Positions 17,219-25,365 are shown, numbered from the stretch's first letter. The stretch is DNA of 64,000 nucleotides from QHXN01 sp032162705 (GCA_032162705.1 JAVRON010000017.1:1-64000); one strand, 5' to 3'. Numbers and translations: made by a program. The notes: a model not told the origin generated them from the sequence alone.

Positions 17219-18544
17219 ATGAGCACCGCCGAACCGCAACTGAACGCGACCGAGACCAACCCGACCAATTCCGAGATCGTCGAGAAGCACAAGGAGTTTC
17301 TCTTCCCCGCGGTCGCGATGTACTACAAGGAACCCGTGGCGCTCGTGCGCGGCGAAGGCCAGTATGTGTGGGACGATCAGGGCCAACGTTACCTCGACTG
17401 TTTCGGCGGCGTGCTCACTGTAAGCGTCGGCCATTGCAACCCGAAAGTGACCGACGCGGTCGTCGAGCAGGTACGTACGATGCAGCACACCTCGACGCTC
17501 TACGCCAACAAGCCGCAGTCCGACCTCGCCGAAAAGCTCTACCAGATCACGCCGGGCAAACTCAAGAAATCCTTCTTCACCAGCAGCGGCACAGAGGCCG
17601 ACGACATGGCTATCCACGCCGCCAAGCTCGCCACCGGTCGCCATGAGATAGTCGTCCTGCGCCATAGCTACTCGGGCCGCTCCGCCACGGCGCTCTCGGC
17701 CACCGGCCATTCGACATGGCGGCCTCTGCCGCCGCAGGTCGCAGGCATCGTTCACGCGCGCGCGCCCTACTGCTATCGCTGCCCTTACAATCTCTCCCCC
17801 GAGAACTGCGGGCTGGCGTGCGCCGAGGACATCGAAGAACTCATCATGACCTCGACGACGGGCGAGATTGCGGCCTTCATGGCCGAGCCAATCCTCGGCG
17901 TCGGCGGCTTCATCGTCCCACCGCCGGGCTACTTCGAGCGCGCCGCCGAGATCACGCGCAACCACGGCGGACTCTTCATCGCCGACGAGGTACAGACCGC
18001 GTGGGGGCGCACGGGCGACAAATGGTTCGGCATCGAGCACTGGAACGTCGAGCCTGACATCATCACCTCCGCTAAGGGCCTCGGCAACGGCGTGCCAGTC
18101 GGCATCACCACGGCTACGCCCGAGGTCGCAGACAAATTCCCCGGCCTGACCTTCTCGACCTTCGGCGGCAACCCCGTCTCGATGGTCGCCGCGCTCGCCG
18201 TCATACGCGTCATCGAAGAAGAGGATTTGCGGCGTAACGCCTCGGAAGTCGGCGCATACTTCCGCACTCGCCTCGAAGAACTCAAAGACAAGTACCCCGT
18301 CATCGGCGACGTGCGCGGCATGGGACTCATGCAAGCCATCGAACTCGTGAAAGACCGCGAGACCAAAGAGCCTGACCCGCAATCCGTCCTCCGTGTCTTT
18401 GAAGAGACCAAGCGCCGCGGCGTCCTCATCGGCAAAGGCGGACTCTACGGCAACGTCATCCGCACGGGGCTAATGCTCAACTCGACGAAGGACACCGTTG
18501 ACGAGTTGATTGCCGCGCTCGATGCGGCATTCGGTACAATCTAA
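17219..18544 (+). CDS. Class III aminotransferase, probably for beta-alanine
   Basis: A 441-residue PLP enzyme of the class III (omega) family, close in layout to alanine-glyoxylate aminotransferase 2. Visible are the PLP phosphate-binding TSSGTEADDMA, the aspartate of IADEVQTAWGRTG and the Schiff-base lysine in ITSAKGLGNG. A cysteine-rich insert (YCYRCPYNLSPENCGLAC) is present. In this block it would transfer the amino group of beta-alanine, the product of beta-ureidopropionase, to a keto acid. Its last 129 bp (18416-18544) are found again, in diverged form, at 19161-19283 and 19812-19940. Confidence 0.9.
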   Translation: MSTAEPQLNATETNPTNSEIVEKHKEFLFPAVAMYYKEPVALVRGEGQYVWDDQGQRYLDCFGGVLTVSVGHCNPKVTDAVVEQVRTMQHTSTLYANKPQSDLAEKLYQITPGKLKKSFFTSSGTEADDMAIHAAKLATGRHEIVVLRHSYSGRSATALSATGHSTWRPLPPQVAGIVHARAPYCYRCPYNLSPENCGLACAEDIEELIMTSTTGEIAAFMAEPILGVGGFIVPPPGYFERAAEITRNHGGLFIADEVQTAWGRTGDKWFGIEHWNVEPDIITSAKGLGNGVPVGITTATPEVADKFPGLTFSTFGGNPVSMVAALAVIRVIEEEDLRRNASEVGAYFRTRLEELKDKYPVIGDVRGMGLMQAIELVKDRETKEPDPQSVLRVFEETKRRGVLIGKGGLYGNVIRTGLMLNSTKDTVDELIAALDAAFGTI

Positions 18545-18581
18545 CTCAGGCTGAATGGTTCATTAAATCGAGGGTAAGCGA

Positions 18582-18782
18582 ATGAGCGCCGAGACATTTG
18601 AAGGGATCGTAGAGCAAGGGCAAATAAAGGTGAACTCAGACGTTCGCTTGCCCGACGGGACGAAAGTTTACATCGTCGTCCCCGGCATCGTGATTGAGGA
18701 AGCCGGGACGCATCTCCGCAGCCCGCGACTAGCTCATCCCGAACAGGCGGCGGATTTCGAGATGGAGGTCGTCGAGTCGTAA
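18582..18782 (+). CDS. Small DUF104-like protein (accessory module 1)
   Basis: A 66-residue protein: ETFEGIVEQGQIKVNSDVRLPDGTKVYIVVPG, then a variable tail. The strand-turn-strand pattern (xGxVExGxIxLxxDVxLPDGTxVxVxVP) matches short DUF104/antitoxin-like proteins often found directly before retropepsin-like proteins or toxins. It starts 37 bp after the aminotransferase stop, with AGGGTAAGCGA as the ribosome-binding region. Together with the next gene it forms the first accessory module inserted between aminotransferase and dihydropyrimidinase. Confidence 0.7.
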   Translation: MSAETFEGIVEQGQIKVNSDVRLPDGTKVYIVVPGIVIEEAGTHLRSPRLAHPEQAADFEMEVVES

Positions 18783-18837
18783 AGAGATACCGGACTACGA
18801 CTCGACCCTCTTCTCTACACCCGCGCCCGTCGCGCTC

Positions 18838-19161
18838 GTGACGCTCCGCAACCCGGAAAGCGGTGTAATGAAAGTTGGTGTCACGATGCTGCTCGACACC
18901 GGCGCTGATGTGACGCTTTTACCACAAGGTATCGCCGAAGAACTCGGGTTAAGTTATTCGGCGCGCAATTACGAACTGATCGGCTTTGAAAACAACTCAA
19001 GCCTCGTGCACGCAGTTCGTGCGGAGATGGTCTTCCTCGGTCTGACTTTTCGCGGCCAGTTCCTACTGATCGAACAAGACTGGGGCATCGTCGGGCGGAA
19101 TATTCTGAATCTACTTTCCATTAACTTCGACGGGCCAAAGCTATCCTGGGAGAAATCGTAA
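18838..19161 (+). CDS. Retropepsin-like aspartic protease (accessory module 1)
   Basis: A 107-residue protein with the aspartic protease active-site pattern MLLDTGADVTLLP near its start and a late GRNILN segment equivalent to the flap/ILG region of retropepsins. One active-site Asp per chain means it would act as a dimer. Translation could begin at the GTG used here, but the frame is open further up: an ATA at 18787, 5 bp after the previous stop, begins IPDYDSTLF, where relatives as I recall them begin with Met-Pro-x-Tyr-Asp. The normal start codon may have mutated from ATG to ATA. Role unknown; pairing with the DUF104-like gene suggests a toxin-antitoxin-like unit. Confidence 0.7.
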   Translation: MTLRNPESGVMKVGVTMLLDTGADVTLLPQGIAEELGLSYSARNYELIGFENNSSLVHAVRAEMVFLGLTFRGQFLLIEQDWGIVGRNILNLLSINFDGPKLSWEKS

Positions 19162-19283
19162 TCGGCATAACGAGACTCTACGGCAACGTCATCCGCACCG
19201 GCCTGATGCTCAACTCGACGAAGGACACCGTTGACGAGTTGATCGAAGCTTTAGACGCTGCCTTGTCAACGGCAACCGAGTAA
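19161..19283 (+). pseudogene. Relic copy B of the aminotransferase 3' end
   Basis: An in-frame fragment reading RLYGNVIRTGLMLNSTKDTV then DELIEALDAALSTATE and a TAA stop, homologous to the last 41 codons of the aminotransferase. In the 22 codons from YGN to DEL there are three differences from the intact gene, all synonymous; the tail after DELI has diverged. Homology starts at the stop codon of the protease gene and ends at a TAA that overlaps the ATG of the next gene (TAATG). No start codon or ribosome-binding site is present, so it is not an independent gene. Confidence 0.9.
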
Positions 19284-19555
19284 TGTTGATTGTCTTCCCG
19301 CCCTACGTCTTGAAGCGTATGATTGAGCGGAACATTCCTGTCGAAGCGGTGCGCGATGTGTTGGAAGGCGGCGCAGTCATCGAAGAATATCCAGCCGACG
19401 AGCCGCCGCGTTATTTGATGCTCGGATGGATCGGGGCAAGGCCGATTCACGTGGTTGGCGAAGACGACCTGTTGACGGGTGAAAAGACCGTAGTCACGGT
19501 CTACGAACCGGACAGCAAACTCTGGAAAGAAGATTTTACGAAGCGTCGCAGGTGA
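19283..19555 (+). CDS. DUF4258 protein, likely toxin (accessory module 2)
   Basis: A 90-residue protein of the DUF4258 type: the helix VLKRMIERNIPVEAVRDVLEGG, then the strands VIEEYPADEPPRYLMLGW and RPIHVVGEDD, then TVVTVYEPDSKLW. This is a RelE/BrnT-like small fold. Such genes commonly precede a YgiT-type zinc-finger antitoxin, as here, and are viewed as toxins. Its ATG overlaps the TAA of relic copy B (TAATG), so it was probably once coupled to translation of an aminotransferase. The antitoxin starts 4 bp downstream. Confidence 0.82.
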   Translation: MLIVFPPYVLKRMIERNIPVEAVRDVLEGGAVIEEYPADEPPRYLMLGWIGARPIHVVGEDDLLTGEKTVVTVYEPDSKLWKEDFTKRRR

Positions 19556-19559
19556 ACCC

Positions 19560-19808
19560 ATGAAATGCTTAATCTGTAAACACACACATATGAAGGAGGG
19601 CACGACCATCCTGCCGATAGAGCGCGGCAATGCCATCCTTCTCATCACGGACATCCCCGCCCAAGTCTGCGCCAACTGTGGCGAGCCTTATCTCGATGAA
19701 GAGACTGCGCGCGATGTGCAAGAACTGGCGAATGAAACCTTGACGGGCGAGATCAGCTATGCGGAAGCGCGCGGCGAGCGCACTGTTTTAGTCGCGCCCT
19801 TCGCTTAG
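19560..19808 (+). CDS. YgiT-type zinc-finger antitoxin (accessory module 2)
   Basis: An 82-residue protein with two CxxC pairs (C4-x2-C7 and CANC near residue 40), the YgiT/MqsA N-terminal zinc-finger arrangement. The following segment (EPYLDEETARDVQEL) is the usual link to a DNA-binding helix-turn-helix, but only a short tail follows and no full HTH is present. It is presumably the antitoxin for the preceding DUF4258 protein. Relic copy C begins right after its stop. Confidence 0.82.
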   Translation: MKCLICKHTHMKEGTTILPIERGNAILLITDIPAQVCANCGEPYLDEETARDVQELANETLTGEISYAEARGERTVLVAPFA

Positions 19809-19811
19809 ACT

Positions 19812-19940
19812 CGCGGCGTCCTCATCGGCAAAGGCGGCTTCTACGGCAACGTCATCCGAACGGGACTGATGCTCAACTCGACGAAGGATACCGTGGACGA
19901 ACTGACCATTGCCTTAGATAGCGCTTTTTCTCAATTATGA
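19812..19940 (+). pseudogene. Relic copy C of the aminotransferase 3' end
   Basis: An in-frame fragment reading RGVLIGKGGFYGNVIRTGL then MLNSTKDTVDELTIALDSAFSQL and a TGA stop, homologous to the last 43 codons of the intact gene. Across YGN to DEL all seven codon differences from the intact copy are synonymous, so this stretch evolved under protein-level selection, apparently as part of a full gene elsewhere. The stop overlaps the ATG of the TIR gene (ATGA). It is longer at its 5' end than copy B. Confidence 0.9.
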
Positions 19941-20788
19941 ATGTGTTCCTTAGTTGGTCTGGAGAGCGTAGTAGACGTGTAGCTGAAGTCTTAAGAGACT
20001 GGCTACCAACGGTCATCCAAGCTATAAAGCCTTGGATGTCAGGGACTGACATTAATAAGGGCGGGAGATGGATTACTGAGTTAGCTAGTCAACTTGAGCA
20101 AACACAAATTGGACTAATCTGTCTAACACCAGACAATTTAACCAAACCTTGGATACTTTTTGAGGCTGGCGCACTATCCAAAACACAACCCAACACATAT
20201 GTTTGTACTTTCTTAATCGACCTTGAGCCTTCTGACCTTGAAGGCCCACTTGCTCAATTTCAAACGACAATTTTTGACGAAGGCGATATTAGACGCCTTC
20301 TGGAGACAATTAACCAAGCCTTATCGGATGACGCACTAGACAAATCAACTTTTGATAAAGTGTTCGACCGTGCATGGCCCGACTTAGAAAAACAACTCAA
20401 TGAAATACCTAATATCTCTTCTACGCCTCGCAACGAGCGCACAATGAAAGAGATGGTGCGAGAAGTGCTAGAAATAATGCGAGCTGAAGCTCGTGAATCA
20501 GAGTCAAGGGATAGTGATTTTTATAAATCACGCGATGCCTTTATGACTTTAATGATTAAATTATTTCAAGCAGGGATTCAACGGGATGCAGGAGTTCCGC
20601 CAGAGATTGCTAAGGAGGTAGATGACTTCTCTCGTCATGGCATAGCATATTTCTCTGAGAAACGAGATATTAGTCGCTGCCCTGATTGCGATGGAACCGG
20701 CTGGATGTATGCCTCTGGTAAAGGTGCATTACGTTGTCAACATAAAGGGCTCGATGAGCTAGAAGCTAAAAGGGATATAGACGAATGA
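19937..20788 (+). CDS. TIR-domain protein with C-terminal zinc-binding motif (accessory module 3)
   Basis: A 283-residue protein. Residues 1-130 are a bacterial TIR domain: VFLSWSGERSRRVAEVLRDW, then GGRWITELASQLEQTQIGL, then LTPDNLTKPWILFEAGALSK, where E76 is the candidate NADase glutamate. A charged helical region (about 165-210) follows, and the C-terminus has CPDC (248-251) with C267 and H269, a possible zinc site. Many TIR proteins consume NAD+ in anti-phage defence; here no partner effector or sensor gene is adjacent. The gene is strikingly AT-rich compared with its neighbours, indicating recent transfer. Its start overlaps the stop of relic copy C (ATGA) and its stop overlaps the dihydropyrimidinase start (ATGA). 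Confidence 0.85.
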   Translation: MNVFLSWSGERSRRVAEVLRDWLPTVIQAIKPWMSGTDINKGGRWITELASQLEQTQIGLICLTPDNLTKPWILFEAGALSKTQPNTYVCTFLIDLEPSDLEGPLAQFQTTIFDEGDIRRLLETINQALSDDALDKSTFDKVFDRAWPDLEKQLNEIPNISSTPRNERTMKEMVREVLEIMRAEARESESRDSDFYKSRDAFMTLMIKLFQAGIQRDAGVPPEIAKEVDDFSRHGIAYFSEKRDISRCPDCDGTGWMYASGKGALRCQHKGLDELEAKRDIDE

Positions 20789-22164
20789 GAACCCTGATAA
20801 AAAATGGGCGCGTCGTCACGGCAGTTGACGACTACAGGGCCGACATTCTGATTGACGGCGAGCAAGTCTCGACCATCGGCGCGAAGCTTGAGATGGAAGC
20901 CGACCGTGTGATCGATGCGGGTGGCAAGCTCGTCATACCGGGCGGCATCGACCCGCATACGCATATGGAGTTGCCGTTCGGGGGGACGCAGGCGTCGGAC
21001 GACTTCCGCACAGGGACGGTTGCGGCGGCGCATGGCGGGACGACGACGATTATTGATTTCGCGGTGCAGTTCAAAGGTCAGGCGCTCCGGGAGGGCTTGG
21101 ACGCTTGGCACGCGAAGGCCGAGGGGAAGGCGGCGATTGATTACGGGTTTCATCTGATCGTGACCGACCTCGAAGACGAGCGTGTGCCGGAGCTTTACAA
21201 GGCGATGGACGAGGGCGTGACGAGCTTTAAGCTGTTCATGGCTTACCCCGGCGTCTTCCTCGCCGACGACGCGACGATCTTTCGAGCGATGTTGGCCGCA
21301 GGCTCGCGCGGCGGTCTCATCTGTATGCACGCGGAGAACGGCATCGTCATCAACGAGATTATCAAGCGCGCTCTGGCAGAAGGCCACACCGCGCCGAAGT
21401 ACCACGCGCTCACACGTCCGACCATCGCCGAGGCAGAGGGTGTCCACCGCGCCATCCGTCTGGCCGAGATTGCCGAGTCGCCCGTCTACATCGTCCACCT
21501 CAGTTGCGCCGATGCCCTGCATCAAGTCCGAGAGGCGCGCGACCGTGGCTTGCCCGCCTTTGCCGAGACGTGCCCGCAATACCTCTTCCTCTCCATCGAC
21601 GATTACGGCGAGGGCTTCGAGGGCGCGAAGTATGTGATGACGCCGCCGCTCCGAGAGAAGTGGAATCAGGCAGAGCTTTGGAAGGGCTTGAGGACGGACG
21701 ACCTGCAAGTCATCTCGACCGACCACTGCCCTTTCTGCATGAAGGAGCAGAAGGAGTTGGGGCGCGGGGACTTCTCCAAGATTCCGAACGGTGCGCCCGG
21801 CGTCGAGCACCGCATGTCGCTCATCTACGACGGCGGGGTGGTCGCAAACCGAATCTCCCTGAACCGCTTCGTCGAGCTGACCTCGACCGCCGCCGCCAAG
21901 ATGTTCGGACTCTTCCCGCGCAAAGGGACAATCGCCGTCGGCTCAGACGCAGACATCGTCATCTTCGACCCCGAAGGCGAGCAGACCATCTCGGTCGCCA
22001 CGCACCACATGAATGTTGACTACAGCGCCTACGAAGGCCGCAAGCTTCGCGGCGTGGTTGAGACTGTTCTTTCTCGCGGGCGCGTCGTCGTCGAGAATGG
22101 CGAGTTCAAAGGCAAGGCGGGCGACGGAGAGTTTCTGAAGCGTGGGACGTGCGTTTCAATGTGA
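20785..22164 (+). CDS. hydA: Dihydropyrimidinase
   Basis: A 459-residue cyclic amidohydrolase. Metal ligands are visible: H58-x-H60 in DPHTHMELPFGG, the carboxylated lysine K149 in TSFKLFMAYPG, H182 in MHAENG, the histidine of IVHLSCADA and the aspartate of STDHCPF. It opens dihydrouracil or dihydrothymine to the N-carbamoyl-beta-amino acid, the second step of reductive pyrimidine degradation. The other steps are encoded downstream (PreT/PreA, beta-ureidopropionase) and upstream (aminotransferase). Its start is coupled to the inserted TIR gene. Confidence 0.95.
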   Translation: MRTLIKNGRVVTAVDDYRADILIDGEQVSTIGAKLEMEADRVIDAGGKLVIPGGIDPHTHMELPFGGTQASDDFRTGTVAAAHGGTTTIIDFAVQFKGQALREGLDAWHAKAEGKAAIDYGFHLIVTDLEDERVPELYKAMDEGVTSFKLFMAYPGVFLADDATIFRAMLAAGSRGGLICMHAENGIVINEIIKRALAEGHTAPKYHALTRPTIAEAEGVHRAIRLAEIAESPVYIVHLSCADALHQVREARDRGLPAFAETCPQYLFLSIDDYGEGFEGAKYVMTPPLREKWNQAELWKGLRTDDLQVISTDHCPFCMKEQKELGRGDFSKIPNGAPGVEHRMSLIYDGGVVANRISLNRFVELTSTAAAKMFGLFPRKGTIAVGSDADIVIFDPEGEQTISVATHHMNVDYSAYEGRKLRGVVETVLSRGRVVVENGEFKGKAGDGEFLKRGTCVSM

Positions 22165-22239
22165 AGTGCAAACTCCTTCAAAATCTTCTGGCGGCTGAAG
22201 GGGTCAGCCAAATAAATTGAATACGAAAGACATTGCCGA

Positions 22240-22950
22240 ATGAGATTAAACAAGAAATCTAATACGCTCGCGTTGTGCACTCTGCTACTCGCCTTCGCCG
22301 CTTGCAATTCTGCCCCGCCGGGTGGAGGAAGTGCGTCTACGACAACCGGCGGCGGCGGCAAAGCCGGGGGCGCGGCGGTCGTCTCCGCGAACGATGACCC
22401 CCTTAACGTCATGACCAGAGCGATGCGCGCACAGCTCGACGCCAAGTCTTACCGCTCGAACATAGACAGCTCGACTTCTAACGGGACGACCAGCAAGCTT
22501 CTCGTCGAGTACGTCGCGCCCGACCGCTATCGCATGGTCACCGACTCGCAGGCGGGCGGCAAGAATTTTGGTCGTGAAGTCATCATTATCGGCAAAGACA
22601 CATACATGAAGATGTCGGGCGGACAGTGGATGAAGTCGCCCGTGGACATGGGCAGTATGATTAACTCATTCCGCGACCCGAAAGTCCTAGACGAGTTGAC
22701 GAAGGGCGCGGAGATAAAGTTCGTCGGCCCCGACCTGCTCGACGGCATGCCGATGCTCGTTTACACGTACACGCTCAATAACCCCGCTGGCGCAAATCTC
22801 AAGAGCGTTTCCAAGACATGGGTCGCCGTCTCGGACGGGCTACCGCGCAAGACAGAGAACGAGGGCGAGTTTGGCGGAATTAAATCCAGGACGGTAATCA
22901 CGATGTCCGACTACAACGGAGACATCAAGATCGAGTCGCCGATTAAATAA
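22240..22950 (+). CDS. Lipoprotein, LolA/LppX-like fold predicted
   Basis: A 236-residue protein with a lipoprotein signal (lipobox LLAFAAC, Cys near residue 22) and a glycine-rich linker. The following domain (KSYRSNIDSSTSNGTTSKLLVEYVAPDRYRM and GKDTYMKMSGGQWMKSP) has the alternating beta pattern of LolA/LppX/LprG-type lipid- or ligand-binding lipoproteins. It lies inside the pyrimidine block between dihydropyrimidinase and the SIMPL-domain gene. A link to nucleobase metabolism is not evident. Confidence 0.75.
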   Translation: MRLNKKSNTLALCTLLLAFAACNSAPPGGGSASTTTGGGGKAGGAAVVSANDDPLNVMTRAMRAQLDAKSYRSNIDSSTSNGTTSKLLVEYVAPDRYRMVTDSQAGGKNFGREVIIIGKDTYMKMSGGQWMKSPVDMGSMINSFRDPKVLDELTKGAEIKFVGPDLLDGMPMLVYTYTLNNPAGANLKSVSKTWVAVSDGLPRKTENEGEFGGIKSRTVITMSDYNGDIKIESPIK

Positions 22951-23046
22951 TCGGACTATCAGTTCCTGAAGCACAGCACGTACGTAACGATGTGACTTGC
23001 GAGAACGCGCAGGTCGCTTCCGGCCAGTTCGATGGAGAATCAAAAG

Positions 23047-23811
23047 ATGTTCGCATCCCACGGTTCGCGTTTCTTATGTCTTTTGGTCATCGCTCTGTTT
23101 CCTTTAGCGACGGCGGCACGACAGAAGGACAACCTGGCGCTCATCACTGTAACCGGACAGGCCGAACTTCGTGTGCCTCCCGACGAGGTCGTCTTCAATC
23201 TCGAAGTCAGTAAGGTCGATAAAGACCTCGCGTTGGCGCAGCAGCAGACGGACGAGAGCGTCCGACAGATTCTCGTGCTCGCACGCCGCTACAAAGTGGG
23301 CCCTCAGGACATGCAGACCGAGTATATTTCCGTCGGTATGAGGTACAACACTGATGTGGTTGACGATGATGAGAGCAGCGACTCAACGAGCGCTGCGACG
23401 CTAAAGAAAATCAAGCGCGAATTCATCGGCTATGCGACCTCGAAGACTGTCGTCATCCGTTTTACAGACCTGTCACACTACGAGCAGTTTTTTGCGGAGG
23501 TTATCAAAGTGGGTGTGAGCAAAATCGAGAGCGTAACGTTCGGCACGTCGCAGATGAGGAAGTATAAGGATCAGGCCCGAACTCTCGCCATCAAGGCCGC
23601 GAGAGAGAAGGCAATCGCCTTGACCTCCGAAATCGGCCAGACCATCGGCAAAGCTTTTTCTATCCGGGAAGAGGGCTATTCCAGCGACAACTCACGCTCC
23701 AACTACACCGGATACATCGCGACCGAAAGCAGCGACAGCGAAAATTCCTCTTTCGCGCCCGGCTCGATTTCCGTCAAGGCGCAGGTCACGGTCAGCTTCT
23801 ATCTCAACTGA
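23047..23811 (+). CDS. Periplasmic SIMPL (DUF541) domain protein
   Basis: A 254-residue protein with a signal peptide (FLCLLVIALFPLATAA). The SIMPL domain pattern is clear: ITVTGQAELRVPPDEVVFNLEVS at the start, a coiled-coil-like helix (LALAQQQTDESVRQILVLARR), and the late KDQARTLAIKAAREKAIALTSEIGQ helix followed by VKAQVTVSFYL. SIMPL proteins are periplasmic or outer-membrane-associated, of poorly defined role in stress tolerance. I prefer this ATG because GGAG lies 8 bp upstream; another in-frame ATG is at 23032. It precedes the nucleobase transporter by 6 bp. Confidence 0.85.
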   Translation: MFASHGSRFLCLLVIALFPLATAARQKDNLALITVTGQAELRVPPDEVVFNLEVSKVDKDLALAQQQTDESVRQILVLARRYKVGPQDMQTEYISVGMRYNTDVVDDDESSDSTSAATLKKIKREFIGYATSKTVVIRFTDLSHYEQFFAEVIKVGVSKIESVTFGTSQMRKYKDQARTLAIKAAREKAIALTSEIGQTIGKAFSIREEGYSSDNSRSNYTGYIATESSDSENSSFAPGSISVKAQVTVSFYLN

Positions 23812-23817
23812 GGTGTG

Positions 23818-25365
23818 ATGCCGTTGGTCAACGAAATGGACAGCGAAGTCATCAGGCACGCGGACGGTCGGGTCGAGTTGCGCGCGGAGACGGCGGAAGA
23901 GATTCGCCGCAGCCCTCTCTATAATGAAGACCTCGCGCCCGTCCCCGTAGAGCGGCGAAACTGGACGACGTATAACTACGCGGCGCTGTGGGTCAGCATG
24001 GCGCATTGCATCCCGACCTACATGCTCGCCTCGGGGCTTATCAGCGCGGGGATGAATTGGTGGCAGGCGCTCATCACAATCCTGCTGGGCAACACCATCG
24101 TCCTCGTTCCGATTCTTTTGAACTCGCACCCCGGCACGAAGTACGGCATTCCCTTCCCGGTCTTCGCGCGCGCGGCCTACGGCACACTCGGCTCGAACCT
24201 CCCCGCACTCATGCGCGCCATCGTCGCCTGTGGATGGTTCGGCATACAGGCATGGATCGGCGGACAGGCGCTCGACACACTGCTTAAGGCAGTCATCCCC
24301 GGCTGGCACACGCTCCTCGGCGCTGGAATAGCGGGACATGCGACGACCGAGTGGCTCTCTTTCATGCTCTTCTGGGGGCTGAACATCTACATCATCTATC
24401 GAGGGATGGATTTGTTGCGCCACGTCGAGAACTGGGCCGCGCCCTTCGTCCTGTTGATGACGGCGCTGCTCGTCGCATGGGCTTTGTGGCGTGCGGGTGG
24501 CCTCGGCTATCTTCTGACTCAGCCGACGCGCTTTAAGACCTTGGGCGAGTTCTGGCCCATTTTCATTCCTTCACTGACGGCGATGATCGGCTTCTGGGCG
24601 ACGCTCTCCTTGAACATGCCGGACTTCACACGCTTCGGTCGGAGCCAGCGCGAGCAGGCCGTCGGGCAGATCGTGGCGCTCCCGACAACGATGACGGTCT
24701 TCGCAGCGATGGGCGTCGTCATCACCTCGGCGGCGCTGGTCATCTACCCGGACATGGCTGCGGGAGAAGTGTGGGACCCTGTCAAGCTCGTCGGGCGATT
24801 CGACCAGCCCTTTGTCGTCGCCGTCTCGATGTTCACGGTCGTCGTCGCAACGCTGTCGGTTAACATCGCGGCCAACGTCGTTTCGCCCGCGAACGATTTC
24901 GCCAACGCCTTCCCGCGCTGGATTTCGTTCCGTCTGGGTGGGCTTATCACCGGACTCGTCGGGATTCTGATGCAGCCTTGGCGACTGCTGGCAGACCCTT
25001 CCGGTTATATCTTCTCCTGGCTGCTCGGCTATTCGGGCGGCCTCGGCTCAATCGCGGGGGTCTTGATTGCTGACTACTGGCTTGTCCGCCGCAAGAGCCT
25101 CGCGCTGGCAGACCTCTATCGCAAGCAGGGCATCTATACTTACGCCGCAGGCTGGAACTGGCGCGCGGTCACGGCGACGCTCGCCGGATGTTTTTTCGCA
25201 TGGGTGGGCTTGTTCGTTCCTGCTCTGAGGTCGCTCTATGACTATGCGTGGTTTGTCGGCTTCGGTGTCGCCTTCGTCGCACACTACGGGTTGACTCGAC
25301 TTGCGCCCCCGCAAGTTTCATCTCGCACGGTCGCGCAGGCTCAGGAGCAGCCGACCGTACGCTAA
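23818..25365 (+). CDS. NCS1-family nucleobase:cation symporter
   Basis: A 515-residue membrane protein with about 12 transmembrane helices. The family signature appears early: NEDLAPVPVERRNWTTYNYAALWVSMAHCIPTYMLASGL, with the Trp and Asn of the substrate site, and NMPDFTRFGRSQREQ later. NCS1 carriers import uracil, allantoin, hydantoin or similar rings with Na+ or H+. Position between dihydropyrimidinase and beta-ureidopropionase makes uracil/thymine or dihydropyrimidine uptake the best guess. GTG at 23815 directly precedes the ATG used. Confidence 0.92.
   Translation: MPLVNEMDSEVIRHADGRVELRAETAEEIRRSPLYNEDLAPVPVERRNWTTYNYAALWVSMAHCIPTYMLASGLISAGMNWWQALITILLGNTIVLVPILLNSHPGTKYGIPFPVFARAAYGTLGSNLPALMRAIVACGWFGIQAWIGGQALDTLLKAVIPGWHTLLGAGIAGHATTEWLSFMLFWGLNIYIIYRGMDLLRHVENWAAPFVLLMTALLVAWALWRAGGLGYLLTQPTRFKTLGEFWPIFIPSLTAMIGFWATLSLNMPDFTRFGRSQREQAVGQIVALPTTMTVFAAMGVVITSAALVIYPDMAAGEVWDPVKLVGRFDQPFVVAVSMFTVVVATLSVNIAANVVSPANDFANAFPRWISFRLGGLITGLVGILMQPWRLLADPSGYIFSWLLGYSGGLGSIAGVLIADYWLVRRKSLALADLYRKQGIYTYAAGWNWRAVTATLAGCFFAWVGLFVPALRSLYDYAWFVGFGVAFVAHYGLTRLAPPQVSSRTVAQAQEQPTVR

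Noticed and set aside
16991..18382. 463-codon minus-strand frame opposite the aminotransferase
   Set aside because: Mirror frame of a class III aminotransferase; no domain or ribosome-binding site.
19161..19283. Relic copy B as a short independent gene
   Set aside because: No start codon with a ribosome-binding site, and the sequence is the tail of an enzyme that could not fold alone.
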